DNA of 57,833 bases from DASREM01 sp035652095. GTDB lineage: Bacteria; Acidobacteriota; Terriglobia; Terriglobales; Acidobacteriaceae. This document shows positions 1 to 9,268 of the stretch, in pieces (the stretch's first letter is position 1; every line of letters starts with the position of its first letter). The translations under genes were made by a program, and so were the position numbers. Below the pieces are notes generated by a model. It did not search any database and was not told where the DNA came from. It was given only the letters and a program-made list of their open reading frames with translations. The stretch lies in contig DASREM010000029.1 of the NCBI GenBank assembly GCA_035652095.1, positions 1 through 57,833 of the forward strand. Direction: 5' to 3'.

Positions 1-249
<249 letters not shown>

Positions 250-522
250 AAAATTTACTCGGTGCAGAGCAGTCGTCAGTACCAGTACCCAGTAGCGAGT
301 TAGAACCTGAACCGCTGCTCGTACTCACTGACTTCTGCGCGCCGACGAATTTTCGAGTCTTGTCGATTAATGTTGTACCCAATCTATTCAGTTGTGAGGC
401 ATCGCCCTCACGATCTTTGAGAAACAGCAGTTGGCAATTGGCACTTAGCATTTGGCCGTCAGGGTCAAGCTAAGGGCGAAGAGCTAACGGCAACAAGTTT
501 CGCGCTGCACGCGCGATCAAGT

Positions 523-640
<118 letters not shown>

Positions 641-646
641 TAAATA

Positions 647-680
647 AAGGCCAGTCTGAGAAATCAGATTGGCCTTTTCC
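647..680 (+). terminator. Rho-independent terminator of the rRNA operon
   Basis: AAGGCCAGTCTGA and TCAGATTGGCCTT form a long stem (one G-U pair) around a short loop, followed by TTTTCC. It sits 7 bases after the 5S gene. It lies between converging genes and may also serve the minus-strand gene that ends at 712. Confidence 0.85.
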
Positions 681-711
681 TATTTGTAGCCGAGTGATCC
701 AGCCGTCCTGT

Positions 712-1227
712 TTACGGGCCGGGCAGCGGTGCTCGCATCAGGTGGATATCATCAATCCACACTCGTCCTTTGCCCTGTACTACCAGGTTGAGCCGGATCA
801 AGTCCGGCTTCTGTCCGGCTTGCAGAAAGAACGGGGTTGCAACCGTCATCCAGTTCATAGATCCAGTTAGCGGGCGGTCCAGCGCACGAGAGAAGAATTC
901 TCCTTTGCCGGGGATCCGTACCCACATCTCGAGGAATGCTTTGCCGTCGAGCTTTTCCGACTGCAGGCTCGCCTGATAGATCAACATCGCGTTCTCGAGG
1001 CTCACGTCGGCTACTTCGAACAGAGGCACGGTCATCGGCCCCGCGGCGTCCACGCGCAGGCTGCCCTTGCCATCTGAGGATTTCTCAGCATCAAAGCTCA
1101 CAGCGCTGACGGCCCGGACGCCATCGAGGCTATCCAGTGCGAAATGCTTCAGTTCGGTCGGCGCCTGCTGCGCGATGCCGCAGACACTCAAAACCAGCAC
1201 AGCGAACACGTTGAGCATATTTCTCAT
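712..1227 (-). CDS. Secreted protein of unknown function, carbohydrate-binding-module-like
   Basis: The protein is 171 aa with an N-terminal signal peptide (hydrophobic run LNVFAVLVLSVCG, then AQQA). The mature part looks all-beta, with alternating hydrophobic strands and a C-terminal WIDDIHL motif of the kind that ends jelly-roll (CBM/galactose-binding-like) domains. An open frame continues upstream to 1407, but GGGGAG lies about 9 bases before the ATG at 1227 and the signal peptide starts there, so I chose that start. The gene is downstream of, and on the same strand as, the thioredoxin-fold gene at 1498-3378, about 270 bases away. Function is not assigned. Confidence 0.75.
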   Translation of the reverse strand: MRNMLNVFAVLVLSVCGIAQQAPTELKHFALDSLDGVRAVSAVSFDAEKSSDGKGSLRVDAAGPMTVPLFEVADVSLENAMLIYQASLQSEKLDGKAFLEMWVRIPGKGEFFSRALDRPLTGSMNWMTVATPFFLQAGQKPDLIRLNLVVQGKGRVWIDDIHLMRAPLPGP

Positions 1228-1497
1228 TGCCTTGGTCTCCCCGGGACAGCCCCGCTCCAAGCCGGATCCTTGTCCCATGCAATGATGGAAACATAGTTCG
1301 AGAATTATCCCTAGTGACGAACGTGCCTTCCCTGAAGGGCGGGTGCATGCGCGCCCCTCCCCAGGAAACCCTCGCTTTTCCGATCCTGATGCGTGCAGCA
1401 ACCACACTCCCGCAACGGTTCATTCGTGTAAGAAAAGAAGCGGTTGGATCCGCCGCCTTCACTTATTCGTGGGTTACAGCGCTGTTAGACGGACGGA

Positions 1498-3378
1498 TTA
1501 CTTCATCAATCCACTTTTCAGGGCTCCGCCTTTCATCAGTTCATCCAGCGTCTTCTCTGCCTGCTGATGCAGGTCCGGTGGCGCGCCATACAAGACCCGC
1601 ACCGTCTTTCCCGAGCGATCAAACAAGAACATCGTCGGAACTGAAGTGATGTCGCCAAAAGCCGAGGCGGTTTGAGCGTTGGCGATGGCCCAATGCAGGT
1701 CCGGACTGAGAGACTTGGCGGTCGAGCGAATGCCGTCCTCCGGAGATTCGACTGCGAGCGCAAGCACAGCCAGGTTGTCGCCATGTTTGCGTTTGAGGTC
1801 TCCCAGCCACTGCAAGGTCGAGCGGCAAGGCGGGCACCATGTCGCCCAGAACTCAACCAGAACTACACGTCCGGCGACCCGATCGTTGCTCAACGGATGG
1901 CCCGCCAGATCGGTCAAGGTGAATTTCGGAAGTGCAGCGAGTTGCTGCGTTGTGACGCTAACGCCGGCGTGCTCGCGGCTCACGATGTCTTTGTGCCCGG
2001 CAAGGATCAGGTCGATCATGCGCGTGAGGTCGGCCTTGAACTTGGCCTGGTTGTCGGCGTTGCGCCAGGGAGCGTAGCGGCCGGTGCCCTCGACTTCCCC
2101 GAAATAGCCGAAGTCGCGCGGCACCGCGACCAGCACATCATCCACAAAAACCGCCGGATATCCCTTCACCCCGTAGCGGTCTGCGAGTTTCGATCCGCCA
2201 AAGTTCTCGCTGATGAAATTTACTTGTCCCGGATATTTGGCAGCCACTTCCTGTACCAGCAAACTTGCTGGATCGGAGATGTTTCAGGTGTAAGGCCACC
2301 GCACCAGGGTGATGTCAACCGTCCTGCCGGATGACTTCTTCATCGGAGTCGCGGGCTTGCGCGCCGCGTAGTAAGCCGGCAAAACCTGATCGAGGATGAT
2401 CCGCGAGCTGCGCCACTCATCTGCGCTCGGAGCCGAACCGTCGGCATGCGCAATCTGGGAATCTGCACGCTCCAGGAATAGCTGTACCAGGGAATCGTCA
2501 TCGGCAGAAGCCGCCACTTTCTGGCGCGCGTTTGCGAGGTCATCCTTGAGGCGCGCCTGTTGGGCCGCGTCGAGAGGGGGCGCGTCGAGCATGGCATAGT
2601 GACGGACGGCTTCGAGATACTGGTACAGCGCGCCAGCATAGAATCTGGACGAGTCCAGCTCCTGCCCCAACTTGATTGCGGAATTCAGCGCGATGAACCT
2701 GGGATGCAAGTCGATGGATTTAGGCGGCTGAAAGGCGGCGTTCGTCCTTGCCTGTATGCTTTGCAGCTCGGGAAGGAACGATCGCAGAGGGAACGGCTTG
2801 CTTTTTGCGGTGAGATTCAGCGAGGCGCAGAATTTCGAGAATGTGGCTTCGCCGTCAGCCTCACCCATATACAGAAGACCATCTTTAGGGCCGTTGGCGG
2901 CTGCAAAGCCCCGGCTTCCCTCGAGCAAAGGGATCGCCTTGCCCTGGGCGGCTTCCGAAAGCGCACGAACCACGAGCGGAACGCCGTCCCATTGTCGCTG
3001 GTGCGCTTCTTTATCGAGCGCCGTCAGACGAAGGCTGGCTGCTCCCCATTCAGAATCGAAGGCTGCGAAATCGCTCTTGGCCAGGTGGGCCTTATCTACA
3101 CCGGCACGGGCACCCTCGAGGAGATCTTCGCCTTGTCCCAGTTTTTCGAGGCTGAGATAAAAGCGCCCGGCACTGTGCGCTTCGGCCGCACTCTTCAAGG
3201 TCGAGGCCGCCATGGACGCCACTTCTGCGGGATCTCCCTCGGTGATCGGGTTGTCCTTGAGAGATTGCTGCAGTCGCTGGATTTCGGCCTGTACCTTCGT
3301 GACTGCGTCTTGGGCGCTTCCTGCCGCCAGCAACGCCGCCACCGCGAGCGGGACACAAACAGCCCTGAGCACTCTCAT
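1498..3378 (-). CDS. Candidate selenoprotein: secreted helical - thioredoxin-like (UxxS) - TlpA-like (WCPPC) protein, read through one in-frame TGA
   Basis: The reading frame runs from the ATG at 3378 (AAAGGGAGG just upstream) to the stop at 1498-1500, with a single in-frame TGA at 2286-2284. Read through, it gives 626 aa. Residues 1-23 are a signal peptide. About 24-345 are helical and alanine-rich. About 350-465 form a thioredoxin-like domain: strand VDITLVRW, then PYT-U365-N-I-S368, helix LLVQEVAAKYPG, strand QVNFISEN, helix SKLADRYGV and the cis-proline motif GYPAVFVDD. About 480-626 form a TlpA/AhpC-TSA domain with FWATWCPPC (Cys515, Cys518). The TGA falls exactly where the redox cysteine of the first thioredoxin fold belongs, and a SECIS-like hairpin follows. 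Without readthrough the frame splits into 364 aa, ending in mid-domain, and 254 aa starting at a TTG with no ribosome site and no active site. A nonsense mutation is the alternative. The likely role is extracytoplasmic thiol-disulfide or peroxide chemistry. Confidence 0.78.
2256..2286 (-). promoter_or_regulatory. UGA codon with bacterial SECIS-like hairpin
   Basis: On the minus strand, TGA (2286-2284) is followed by 12 bases, then CCAGCA (2271-2266), loop AGTT (2265-2262) and TGCTGG (2261-2256). That is a perfect 6-bp stem. The loop starts 18 bases after the UGA and has a G as its second base. Published bacterial SECIS models call for an apical loop about 16-37 bases after UGA with a G in its first two positions. 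The hairpin is inside the coding frame, as in fdhF-type genes. Confidence 0.72.
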
Positions 3379-3684
3379 GGACGCCTCCCTTTGCCGATAG
3401 ACGCGACGACCGGGTAGGAGTTAGCGCGTGGCTGAAGATGGCGCAAACATAACTGCAGCGTGCGGATTCGTTGTGGAACTCCGATTAGCAGTAGTGTTTT
3501 TCAGCGCTGTCTCCAGTTCGCTCGGGTCGAATCAGGAAGGTCCAGGCTTGTTCGTGTAATGCGACTCGACCGTGCTTGTCGAACGAGAGCAAGGCGGAGC
3601 CAGAAGACCTGATCCGGCGCATCGATCGGGCGGCTTAAGCCCTTCTGGCGTTGTATGATTGCGGTACCCACGAGGAGAATTCCG
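3379..3684. other. Divergent intergenic region
   Basis: This 306-base region separates the minus-strand thioredoxin-fold gene from the plus-strand gene at 3685. It must hold promoters for both. I see no convincing -35/-10 pair, no RNA gene and no repeat in it. Confidence 0.5.
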
Positions 3685-4248
3685 GTGAACCGCCTTTCCG
3701 CTGTTTTGCTCTGTGCCTTGAGCTTTGTAAGTCCCAGCCTTTACGCCCAGCGAAGTCAGGGGGGCGGCCACGGCGGACCTGCCAAGGCGGACCCGAGCGC
3801 GGCAAGCATTCGCGATTTCAAGCTGGCTTTAGCAGTGCAGGCTGATCCCGACCAGACCGCGCAATACCGAGCCTTGGCGAAGTCTACTGAGAATGCGCGC
3901 AATCGGGCCCACGATCTCCAGCAGCTTGCGGCAAATGACGACTTGTCTAAACAGGCCAAAGACTTTAAATCGGCGGTAGAGCAGGCGGCGAACGAGAACC
4001 ACGATTTCATGGGGACCCTCAACAAGGCGCAGCGGACAGTCCTGAAGGAGCAGGTGAAGAAGTTTGAAAAGGCCGGCTCCGAGCTGGCCAAGCAGTCAAA
4101 AGCGTTCTCGCAACAGGTGGATGGCGGAAAAGTCGACGCCTCTCAGCTGTCGGCGGCGGCGCAGAAACTCGAAAGGGCCCTGGCCGATGTGCAAACCTAC
4201 CAGCAGAACCTGGCCGAGGAGATGGGAATTCAGGTCCAGGCGAAATAA
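3685..4248 (+). CDS. Secreted helical protein of unknown function
   Basis: The protein is 187 aa. It starts with a signal peptide (VNRLSAVLLCALSFVS, cleavage near LYAQ), followed by a Gly/His-rich linker and a long helical region rich in Gln, Lys and Ala that probably forms coiled coils. The GTG at 3685 is chosen over an in-frame ATG at 3655 because GAGGAG lies 7 bases before it and the signal peptide begins there. The gene is 80 bases upstream of a SulP transporter on the same strand. Small secreted helical proteins of this type are common in Acidobacteriota. No function can be assigned. Confidence 0.78.
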   Translation: MNRLSAVLLCALSFVSPSLYAQRSQGGGHGGPAKADPSAASIRDFKLALAVQADPDQTAQYRALAKSTENARNRAHDLQQLAANDDLSKQAKDFKSAVEQAANENHDFMGTLNKAQRTVLKEQVKKFEKAGSELAKQSKAFSQQVDGGKVDASQLSAAAQKLERALADVQTYQQNLAEEMGIQVQAK

Positions 4249-4327
4249 GGGTCGCGCTCTGCGGCCAGTGCGATTACTTAGGTACCCTGGAGATCACTGA
4301 CCAATCACTCCGGGGCTGGCATAATCA

Positions 4328-6040
4328 ATGCTAATGTCGCCCGCCATTTCCCTTCACGTCGACGATCGCTGGTTGCCTAAGTCCATTCTTTGTCTCCGCG
4401 ATTACACCGCGAAGAAGTTCAGCCATGATCTGGTGGCCGGAGTAACGGTCGGACTGGTAGCTCTCCCGCTCGCGATGGCCTTTGCCATTGCCTCCGGCCT
4501 GACGCCGCAAGCGGGAATCTATTGCGCGGTCGTGACGGGGTTTCTGATTTCAGCGCTGGGCGGATCCAAGACCCAGATTGGTGGACCGACGGGCGCATTT
4601 GTGGTGGTGGTGGCGGGGATCGTTGCCGCGCATGGAATTGACGGCCTCTTCATGTGCACCATGATGGCGGGCCTCCTGCTGGTCATCCTGGGAGCCACAG
4701 GCATGGGTTCCGCGGTGAAGTTTATTCCCCGCCCCGTGGTGCTGGGATTTACCAACGGGATCGCTGTGCTGATCGCCAGCACTCAGCTCAAAGACTTTTT
4801 CGGGTTGCAGATGGACAAGGTTCCCGGGGAATTCTGGCTGCGCATGAAGGCCATCGCCGCTGATTTCCCGACCTGGTCGCCGCGTGCAACCATATTGGCC
4901 GCCGCGACTGTGACGGTGTTGCTGGTATGCCGCGCGATTTCAGGACGCATTCCCGGCCCGATCATAGCGATGCTAGGCGCCACTCTCGCCACTGTTTTTC
5001 TAAAGCTGCCAGTCGAGACCATCGGGAGCCGCTTTGGAGGAATCCCGGCGGGACTCCCGCACGTCGCTTTCCCACATTTCCGGGCCGACCTGATTCACGG
5101 TTTGCTGGGTCCTGCATTCACGGTGGCGATGCTGGGCGCGATCGAATCGTTGATGTCTGCCATGGTTGCGGACCGGATGTCCAATGACCGGCACAATCCC
5201 AACGTTGAACTGGTAGGGCAAGGAGTTGCCAACATCTTCTCCCCCATTTTCGGAGGTCTTCCCGCCACCGGCGCGATCGCGCGCACTGCCACCAACATTC
5301 GTGCGGGAGCGCAGACCCCCGTGGCCGGCATGATCCATGCTCTGACGCTGCTCGCGATCCTGATTTTTGCGGCGCCCCTCGCGAGCTACATTCCCATGGC
5401 GGCGCTTGCAGGCATATTGATGGTGGTCGCCTACAACATGGGAGAATGGCGTGAAATCCCGCAACTTCTGAAGCTCACGAAAACCGACATCAGCGTCTGG
5501 ATGGTGACCTTTGGGCTTACGGTGTTCGCGGACCTCACCGTAGCGGTGGAAGCCGGCATGATCCTGGCTGCGCTGCTGTTTATTGCGCGCGTGGCCAACA
5601 CCACCACCGTTTCGCAGGTCACCGACGACTACGTTCTTGACGGGCGAGTGCACATTCTGCAGGACAAGGACATTCCTTATTACGCGACCATCTTTCGCAT
5701 TCACGGGCCATTCCTGTTCGGGGCCACTGACAAAATCTCAATCGTGACGGAGAAGATGCACCAGTTGCCGCCAATCGTGATCGTACGTCTCCGCAATATG
5801 ACTGCGATTGATGCGACCGGACTGTTTGCGCTGGAGCAGGTCGCCAGAGAACTGCACGCGACCGGAAGGACGTTAATCCTGTGCGGAGCCCGGCAACAGC
5901 CGGCCGAACTCATCCACAAGGCAGAATTCGAAGAGGTAGTCGGCCCGGAGAACATCTGCGCCAACGTTCAGGAAGCTCTGCGACGCGCTGAAGAAGTATT
6001 CGAGAAAATCGATACCCGCTCGCTCGCGCACAGACCTTGA
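4328..6040 (+). CDS. SulP-family inorganic anion transporter with STAS domain
   Basis: The 570-aa protein has the full SulP layout. A membrane domain of about 10-14 segments spans residues 30-420, beginning with the family motif around LVAGVTVGLVALPLAMAFA and GLTPQAGIYCAVV. It is followed by a cytoplasmic STAS domain at about 440-555, with MTAIDATGLFALE carrying the typical D-x-[ST]G core. Family members move sulfate, bicarbonate or other anions, usually with H+ or Na+. The substrate cannot be read from the sequence, and no carbonic anhydrase or sulfur gene is adjacent. The start at 4328 has a second ATG two codons later; both are plausible. Confidence 0.93.
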   Translation: MLMSPAISLHVDDRWLPKSILCLRDYTAKKFSHDLVAGVTVGLVALPLAMAFAIASGLTPQAGIYCAVVTGFLISALGGSKTQIGGPTGAFVVVVAGIVAAHGIDGLFMCTMMAGLLLVILGATGMGSAVKFIPRPVVLGFTNGIAVLIASTQLKDFFGLQMDKVPGEFWLRMKAIAADFPTWSPRATILAAATVTVLLVCRAISGRIPGPIIAMLGATLATVFLKLPVETIGSRFGGIPAGLPHVAFPHFRADLIHGLLGPAFTVAMLGAIESLMSAMVADRMSNDRHNPNVELVGQGVANIFSPIFGGLPATGAIARTATNIRAGAQTPVAGMIHALTLLAILIFAAPLASYIPMAALAGILMVVAYNMGEWREIPQLLKLTKTDISVWMVTFGLTVFADLTVAVEAGMILAALLFIARVANTTTVSQVTDDYVLDGRVHILQDKDIPYYATIFRIHGPFLFGATDKISIVTEKMHQLPPIVIVRLRNMTAIDATGLFALEQVARELHATGRTLILCGARQQPAELIHKAEFEEVVGPENICANVQEALRRAEEVFEKIDTRSLAHRP

Positions 6041-6050
6041 TCCATTCACG

Positions 6051-6626
6051 ATGGTACGAATCTTCAGGTCGGCCGCCCGGTTGCGCGAATGGCTGGAAAA
6101 GAACCACGCGCGGAAATCGGAACTCTGGGTAGGCATGTACAACCAGCGCTCCTCGAAAATCAGCGTGACCTACAAAGAAGCTCTGGATGAGGCCTTGTGT
6201 TTCGGGTGGATTGACGGCGTCCGCAAGAGTGTGGACGAGTTCACATACACCGTCCGTTTTACTCCACGGAGAACGAAAAGCTACTGGAGCCGCGTGAATC
6301 TCAAGCGAATGGATGAGCTGATAAAGAAGGGGCGGGTAGCTCCATCCGGCCTGGACGCGTATCGGCGCAGGGAACAGAAATCCGGCAAATACTCGTTCGA
6401 GAATGCAGAGCGCAAGCTGGATCCCGATTCCGAGCGCCAGTTCAAAGCCAATCGCAAAGCCTGGCAATTTTTCAACGCGCAAGCTTCATGGTATAAACGC
6501 ACCGCAAGTTTCTGGGTCGTCAGCGCGAAAAAGCCAGAGACCAGAACTCGCCGCCTCCGGACTCTGATTGCGGATTCCGAGGCTGGCCGGCGTCTGGGAA
6601 TCCTCACGGCCAAGTCGAAGCAATAG
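6051..6626 (+). CDS. YdeI/OmpD-associated family protein
   Basis: The 191-aa protein matches the YdeI-like family: the N-terminal W-L-x-K-N-H and E-L-W-V-G elements, then Y-K-E-A-L-D-E-A-L-C-F-G-W-I-D-G, which is the family hallmark, and a C-terminal helical bacteriocin-protection region with Y-K-R-T-A-S-F-W-V. Family members are cytoplasmic and poorly characterised. E. coli YdeI has been linked to stress and peptide resistance, and I do not extend that function here. The gene starts 10 bases after the SulP gene, so the two are probably cotranscribed. Confidence 0.88.
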   Translation: MVRIFRSAARLREWLEKNHARKSELWVGMYNQRSSKISVTYKEALDEALCFGWIDGVRKSVDEFTYTVRFTPRRTKSYWSRVNLKRMDELIKKGRVAPSGLDAYRRREQKSGKYSFENAERKLDPDSERQFKANRKAWQFFNAQASWYKRTASFWVVSAKKPETRTRRLRTLIADSEAGRRLGILTAKSKQ

Positions 6627-6787
6627 TGTTGCACTCCAGTTTGAATCGCCTCCGCACTACATCGGACAGATGTGGTTCTAAGGGTGCTCAGCCGACATCT
6701 CAGGGTATTCCTACCCTTTATGGTCGGGATTCCACGGTATTGTTGATTCGTCGAGGCTCGGTTGAAATGTCATGGACGAGGACATTC

Positions 6788-7051
6788 ATGGCCACCCAGT
6801 CATTCAACCCGAATCTGGATTGGAAGCAAGCATTTGAGAACGCACTCGGCGAGCTCGAGGGCAACGAAGTCAAACGTCCGGTAGCGAACAGACCGATCTA
6901 CTCCCGTCGAGCGGCAAAGGCAGAGCCAGTTCTACCCGATCAGGCGGTTGCGAGTGCAGCGGAGGCGCTCGCAGCGTTATGGAAAACCTCTCGAGCCAAG
7001 CAGATCGGAAAGTCAGGAAAGCTTTCTGCCGACGGTCGCCGGCCGCAGTGA
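6788..7051 (+). CDS. Small hypothetical protein
   Basis: An 87-aa basic, alanine-rich protein that I do not recognise. GAGGA lies about 6 bases before the ATG at 6788, so I prefer this start to ATG 6767 or to the open frame reaching 6626. It is followed almost at once by a convergent gene (YceH, ending at 7053). It has no signal peptide or membrane segment. Confidence 0.55.
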   Translation: MATQSFNPNLDWKQAFENALGELEGNEVKRPVANRPIYSRRAAKAEPVLPDQAVASAAEALAALWKTSRAKQIGKSGKLSADGRRPQ

Positions 7052-7052
7052 G

Positions 7053-7691
7053 TTACTCGAATTGACGCTTAAATCCGGCAAACTGATCCTTCAGATCGGC
7101 AATTTCTCTGCGCAGAGCTGTAATCTCGTTTTCTAACGCGGTCATCCGATCCACGTCGCCAACAAGATTACGAACCTGAGTAGCGGGCTCGAAACTCTCC
7201 GGCGTTCCTGAAAAAAGATGTGTGTAGCGCGTCTCCTTGGTCCCTGGCTGTCGGGGCAGTGAGGCGGCATAGCCCCCGTCGATCAACTTTTGCAACGTGG
7301 ATTGCACGTCGTCCAGGGTCTCAAAGGCGTACATGCGCTCGGTACGGCCACGCAACTCTCCCGGCGTCTGCGGACCCCGCAACAGCAACACACAGAGGAT
7401 CGCGATCTGCTTGCGATCGAAGTTGTAAGCCTCCTGCATGCGATGCTCGTACTTGGTGACGCGACTGTCCGCCACGCTGGCCGGACCGGCCAACCTCTTT
7501 TCCTGCAGCGCGCTTAACGCATCGCGAACGGCATTGTCGTCGAGGCTCATCACCGGCTCGCGATTATTTTTCTGGTTGCAAGCGTTCACCAGTGCGTTCA
7601 GGGAGAGCGGATAGTAGTCGGGCGTGGTGATGTCTTTTTCGATCAGCGCACCCAGCACGCGCGCCTCGACTGGATTGAGTTGGATTTCCAC
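7053..7691 (-). CDS. yceH: YceH/UPF0502 family protein (DUF480)
   Basis: The 212-aa protein has the DUF480 signature: L-N-P-V-E-A-R-V-L-G-A-L-I-E-K near the N-terminus, then Y-Y-P-L-S-L-N-A-L-V-N-A-C-N-Q-K-N-N-R-E-P-V. Two winged-helix repeats follow, and the C-terminal 30 residues form a coiled coil. The start is a GTG at 7691 and no clear ribosome site is visible. Its length fits the family. The cellular role is not established; a DNA-binding or scaffold role is often guessed from the winged helices. Confidence 0.92.
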   Translation of the reverse strand: MEIQLNPVEARVLGALIEKDITTPDYYPLSLNALVNACNQKNNREPVMSLDDNAVRDALSALQEKRLAGPASVADSRVTKYEHRMQEAYNFDRKQIAILCVLLLRGPQTPGELRGRTERMYAFETLDDVQSTLQKLIDGGYAASLPRQPGTKETRYTHLFSGTPESFEPATQVRNLVGDVDRMTALENEITALRREIADLKDQFAGFKRQFE

Positions 7692-7756
7692 GGGATTTGA
7701 AAAACCGCAGCTATTGTATCGAACACCGGGGAGAGCCGGTTGAGGTCGAGTGCCAG

Positions 7757-7972
7757 CTAGTCCAGGTTTTCGGGACGAAGCACATTATGGACCTGCGTCT
7801 CCCGGATGCCACGCCGGCTTAGATATTTCTGAATCGCGCAGCGATCTGCCTCTGTGCATCCCAGATGGCGAGCAATCATCGCCGACGCCTTGAGCAGGCT
7901 GGGCGCCATGGCGCGGAGAACCAGGGGTTGGTGCCCGGGCGAACGTTTCAGGAAAAAGAATTCGTAGTTCAT
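7757..7972 (-). CDS. Possible small hypothetical protein
   Basis: A 71-aa open frame, basic and helical, in an otherwise empty stretch. I do not recognise it. No Shine-Dalgarno sequence precedes its ATG, and the bases there are the complement of one. A shorter form could begin at an internal ATG. It is kept only because its composition looks protein-like and nothing else occupies the space. Confidence 0.28.
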   Translation of the reverse strand: MNYEFFFLKRSPGHQPLVLRAMAPSLLKASAMIARHLGCTEADRCAIQKYLSRRGIRETQVHNVLRPENLD

Positions 7973-8225
7973 GAATGGAGGAGGAACACACGCAACTGTT
8001 GCGCGTGTAACCTGGGCTTAACAAAACAACCCTACTTCCAGCTCGGTTGTGAATCCAAGCGTGGCAGATTTGGCTTCATTACCAAGGTAACGAAGCGTTT
8101 GTCCCGCGATGCAATTTCGGTAGAGACTGAGGTTGGCTGTGTTGGGAGTTGATCTGTATCAGGCGTCGCTTCACCGTCGGGACAAGGAACAAGCGCTGCC
8201 TTCAGTCGATGGTTGTCACGGACGG
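7973..8225. other. Non-coding stretch
   Basis: No gene, RNA or repeat is recognisable here. It is part of a 580-base region between YceH and the aldolase gene that otherwise holds only the weak small ORF at 7757-7972 and the hairpin at 8226-8250. Confidence 0.4.
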
Positions 8226-8250
8226 AAAGGCGGACGGCATGTCCGCCTTC
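8226..8250 (-). terminator. Hairpin terminator after the aldolase gene
   Basis: AAGGCGGAC (8227-8235) and GTCCGCCTT (8241-8249) form a perfect 9-bp stem with a 5-base loop, 20 bases after the stop of the minus-strand aldolase gene. The tail on the minus strand is TTTCC, a short U-tract, so it is a moderate terminator. Confidence 0.6.
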
Positions 8251-8271
8251 GTAGTTGATGTCTCGCTTGCA

Positions 8272-9114
8272 TTAGAACAACGCGGTCGGACGCCGCTTCC
8301 AGGTCTTACCTTTTTCCGTAGCAATCTTCTCCATGTCATTGACGTAGGCGCCAGCCTGGGTGACGACATGATGGAGATCGTTGCCGATGCTGATGAAGGT
8401 AAAGCCTTTCTCCAGAAATTCTCCGACACGAGCGGTGCCAAATAGAAAGAGCCCGAGGATGACTTTGTTCTTACGCGCGTTGTCCATCAATTTCTGGGTC
8501 GCGGCTCCAAGTTCCGGCGACGTGTACATGTGAGGGAACTCGTATTTTTCGTAGAGGCCCATCGACATGCAGAGATCGTTCTGGCCGAGGAAGAGAATGT
8601 CAACACCCGGAACCGCGGCAATCTCTTCCATCTGCTCGATGCAGGAGGCGGTCTCAACCTGAAGGGCGACGATGGTGTTCTCATTGGCGCTGCCCGCATA
8701 GCCGAGCAATCCGCCCTTATTCATGCTGCGCTGCGGGAAGTAAACGGAGCGGGTTCCAACTCGCGGATACTTGGTGCAGCTAATGGCCTGGCGAGCCTCT
8801 TCCGCTGTATTGATGTAGGGTACGAGTACGCCATCGGCGCCAAGATCGAGCGCTTGCTGGATTCCTGGCCGGTCGTCGTATCCGCCCACCCGCACCAGGG
8901 ACTTGGCCCCGCCGCTGGCAATTCCGCACAACATGGCGGAGAGTTTTTCGTAGTGCATGGGCCCGTGCTGGGTATCAACCAGCAGCCAATCGTAGCCGCT
9001 GTGTGCCAGTTGCTCGGCGACAGTCGGGCTGTGCGCGTTCAGAAACAAGCCCATCTTGGGCTTGCCCTCACGCAGCTGTTTTTTGAACTCAGCGCCACTT
9101 AGCGCTTCAGACAT
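8272..9114 (-). CDS. HpcH/HpaI-family aldolase
   Basis: The 280-aa protein follows the class II HpcH/HpaI (2-dehydro-3-deoxyglucarate / 4-hydroxy-2-oxoheptanedioate) aldolase pattern. It has LVDTQHGPM with the catalytic His, V-R-V-G-G-Y-D-D with the substrate Arg, G-A-D-G-V-L-V-P, Q-V-E-T-A with the metal-binding Glu, and V-D-I-L-F-L-G-Q-N-D-L with the metal-binding Asp. The family cleaves or forms 2-keto-3-deoxy acids to give pyruvate plus an aldehyde, using a divalent metal. AGGAGG lies 8 bases before the ATG at 9114. It stands alone between two terminators, so the physiological substrate cannot be told from context. Confidence 0.92.
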   Translation of the reverse strand: MSEALSGAEFKKQLREGKPKMGLFLNAHSPTVAEQLAHSGYDWLLVDTQHGPMHYEKLSAMLCGIASGGAKSLVRVGGYDDRPGIQQALDLGADGVLVPYINTAEEARQAISCTKYPRVGTRSVYFPQRSMNKGGLLGYAGSANENTIVALQVETASCIEQMEEIAAVPGVDILFLGQNDLCMSMGLYEKYEFPHMYTSPELGAATQKLMDNARKNKVILGLFLFGTARVGEFLEKGFTFISIGNDLHHVVTQAGAYVNDMEKIATEKGKTWKRRPTALF

Positions 9115-9212
9115 AGTGATCCTCCTGAGATCGATGAAAGTGCTTTAGTGTAACCGACTGGCATAGAAGCATGCGGCAGGTTTTTGAAGAGCATATGACC
9201 GGAGGACACCTG

Positions 9213-9252
9213 ACAAAAAGCAAGAGCCACGTCCGCCTGGAACGTGGCTCTT
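9213..9252 (-). terminator. Rho-independent terminator
   Basis: On the minus strand, AAGAGCCACGTT and ACGTGGCTCTT form an 11-bp stem around a short loop, followed by GCTTTTTG. It lies 17 bases after the stop codon of the lipoprotein gene at 9269-10144. Confidence 0.88.
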
Positions 9253-9268
9253 CAAGAGCGAAAGCCTG

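Noticed and set aside
250..522. tRNA gene in the 23S-5S spacer
   Set aside because: No acceptor stem/T-loop pattern such as GGTTCGAATCC with matching arms was found.
1498..2262. A separate 254-aa thioredoxin-like gene starting at TTG 2262
   Set aside because: The TTG lies in the loop of the SECIS-like hairpin, has no ribosome site, and the product would lack the first strand and active site of its own N-terminal fold. The upstream frame is continuous apart from one TGA.
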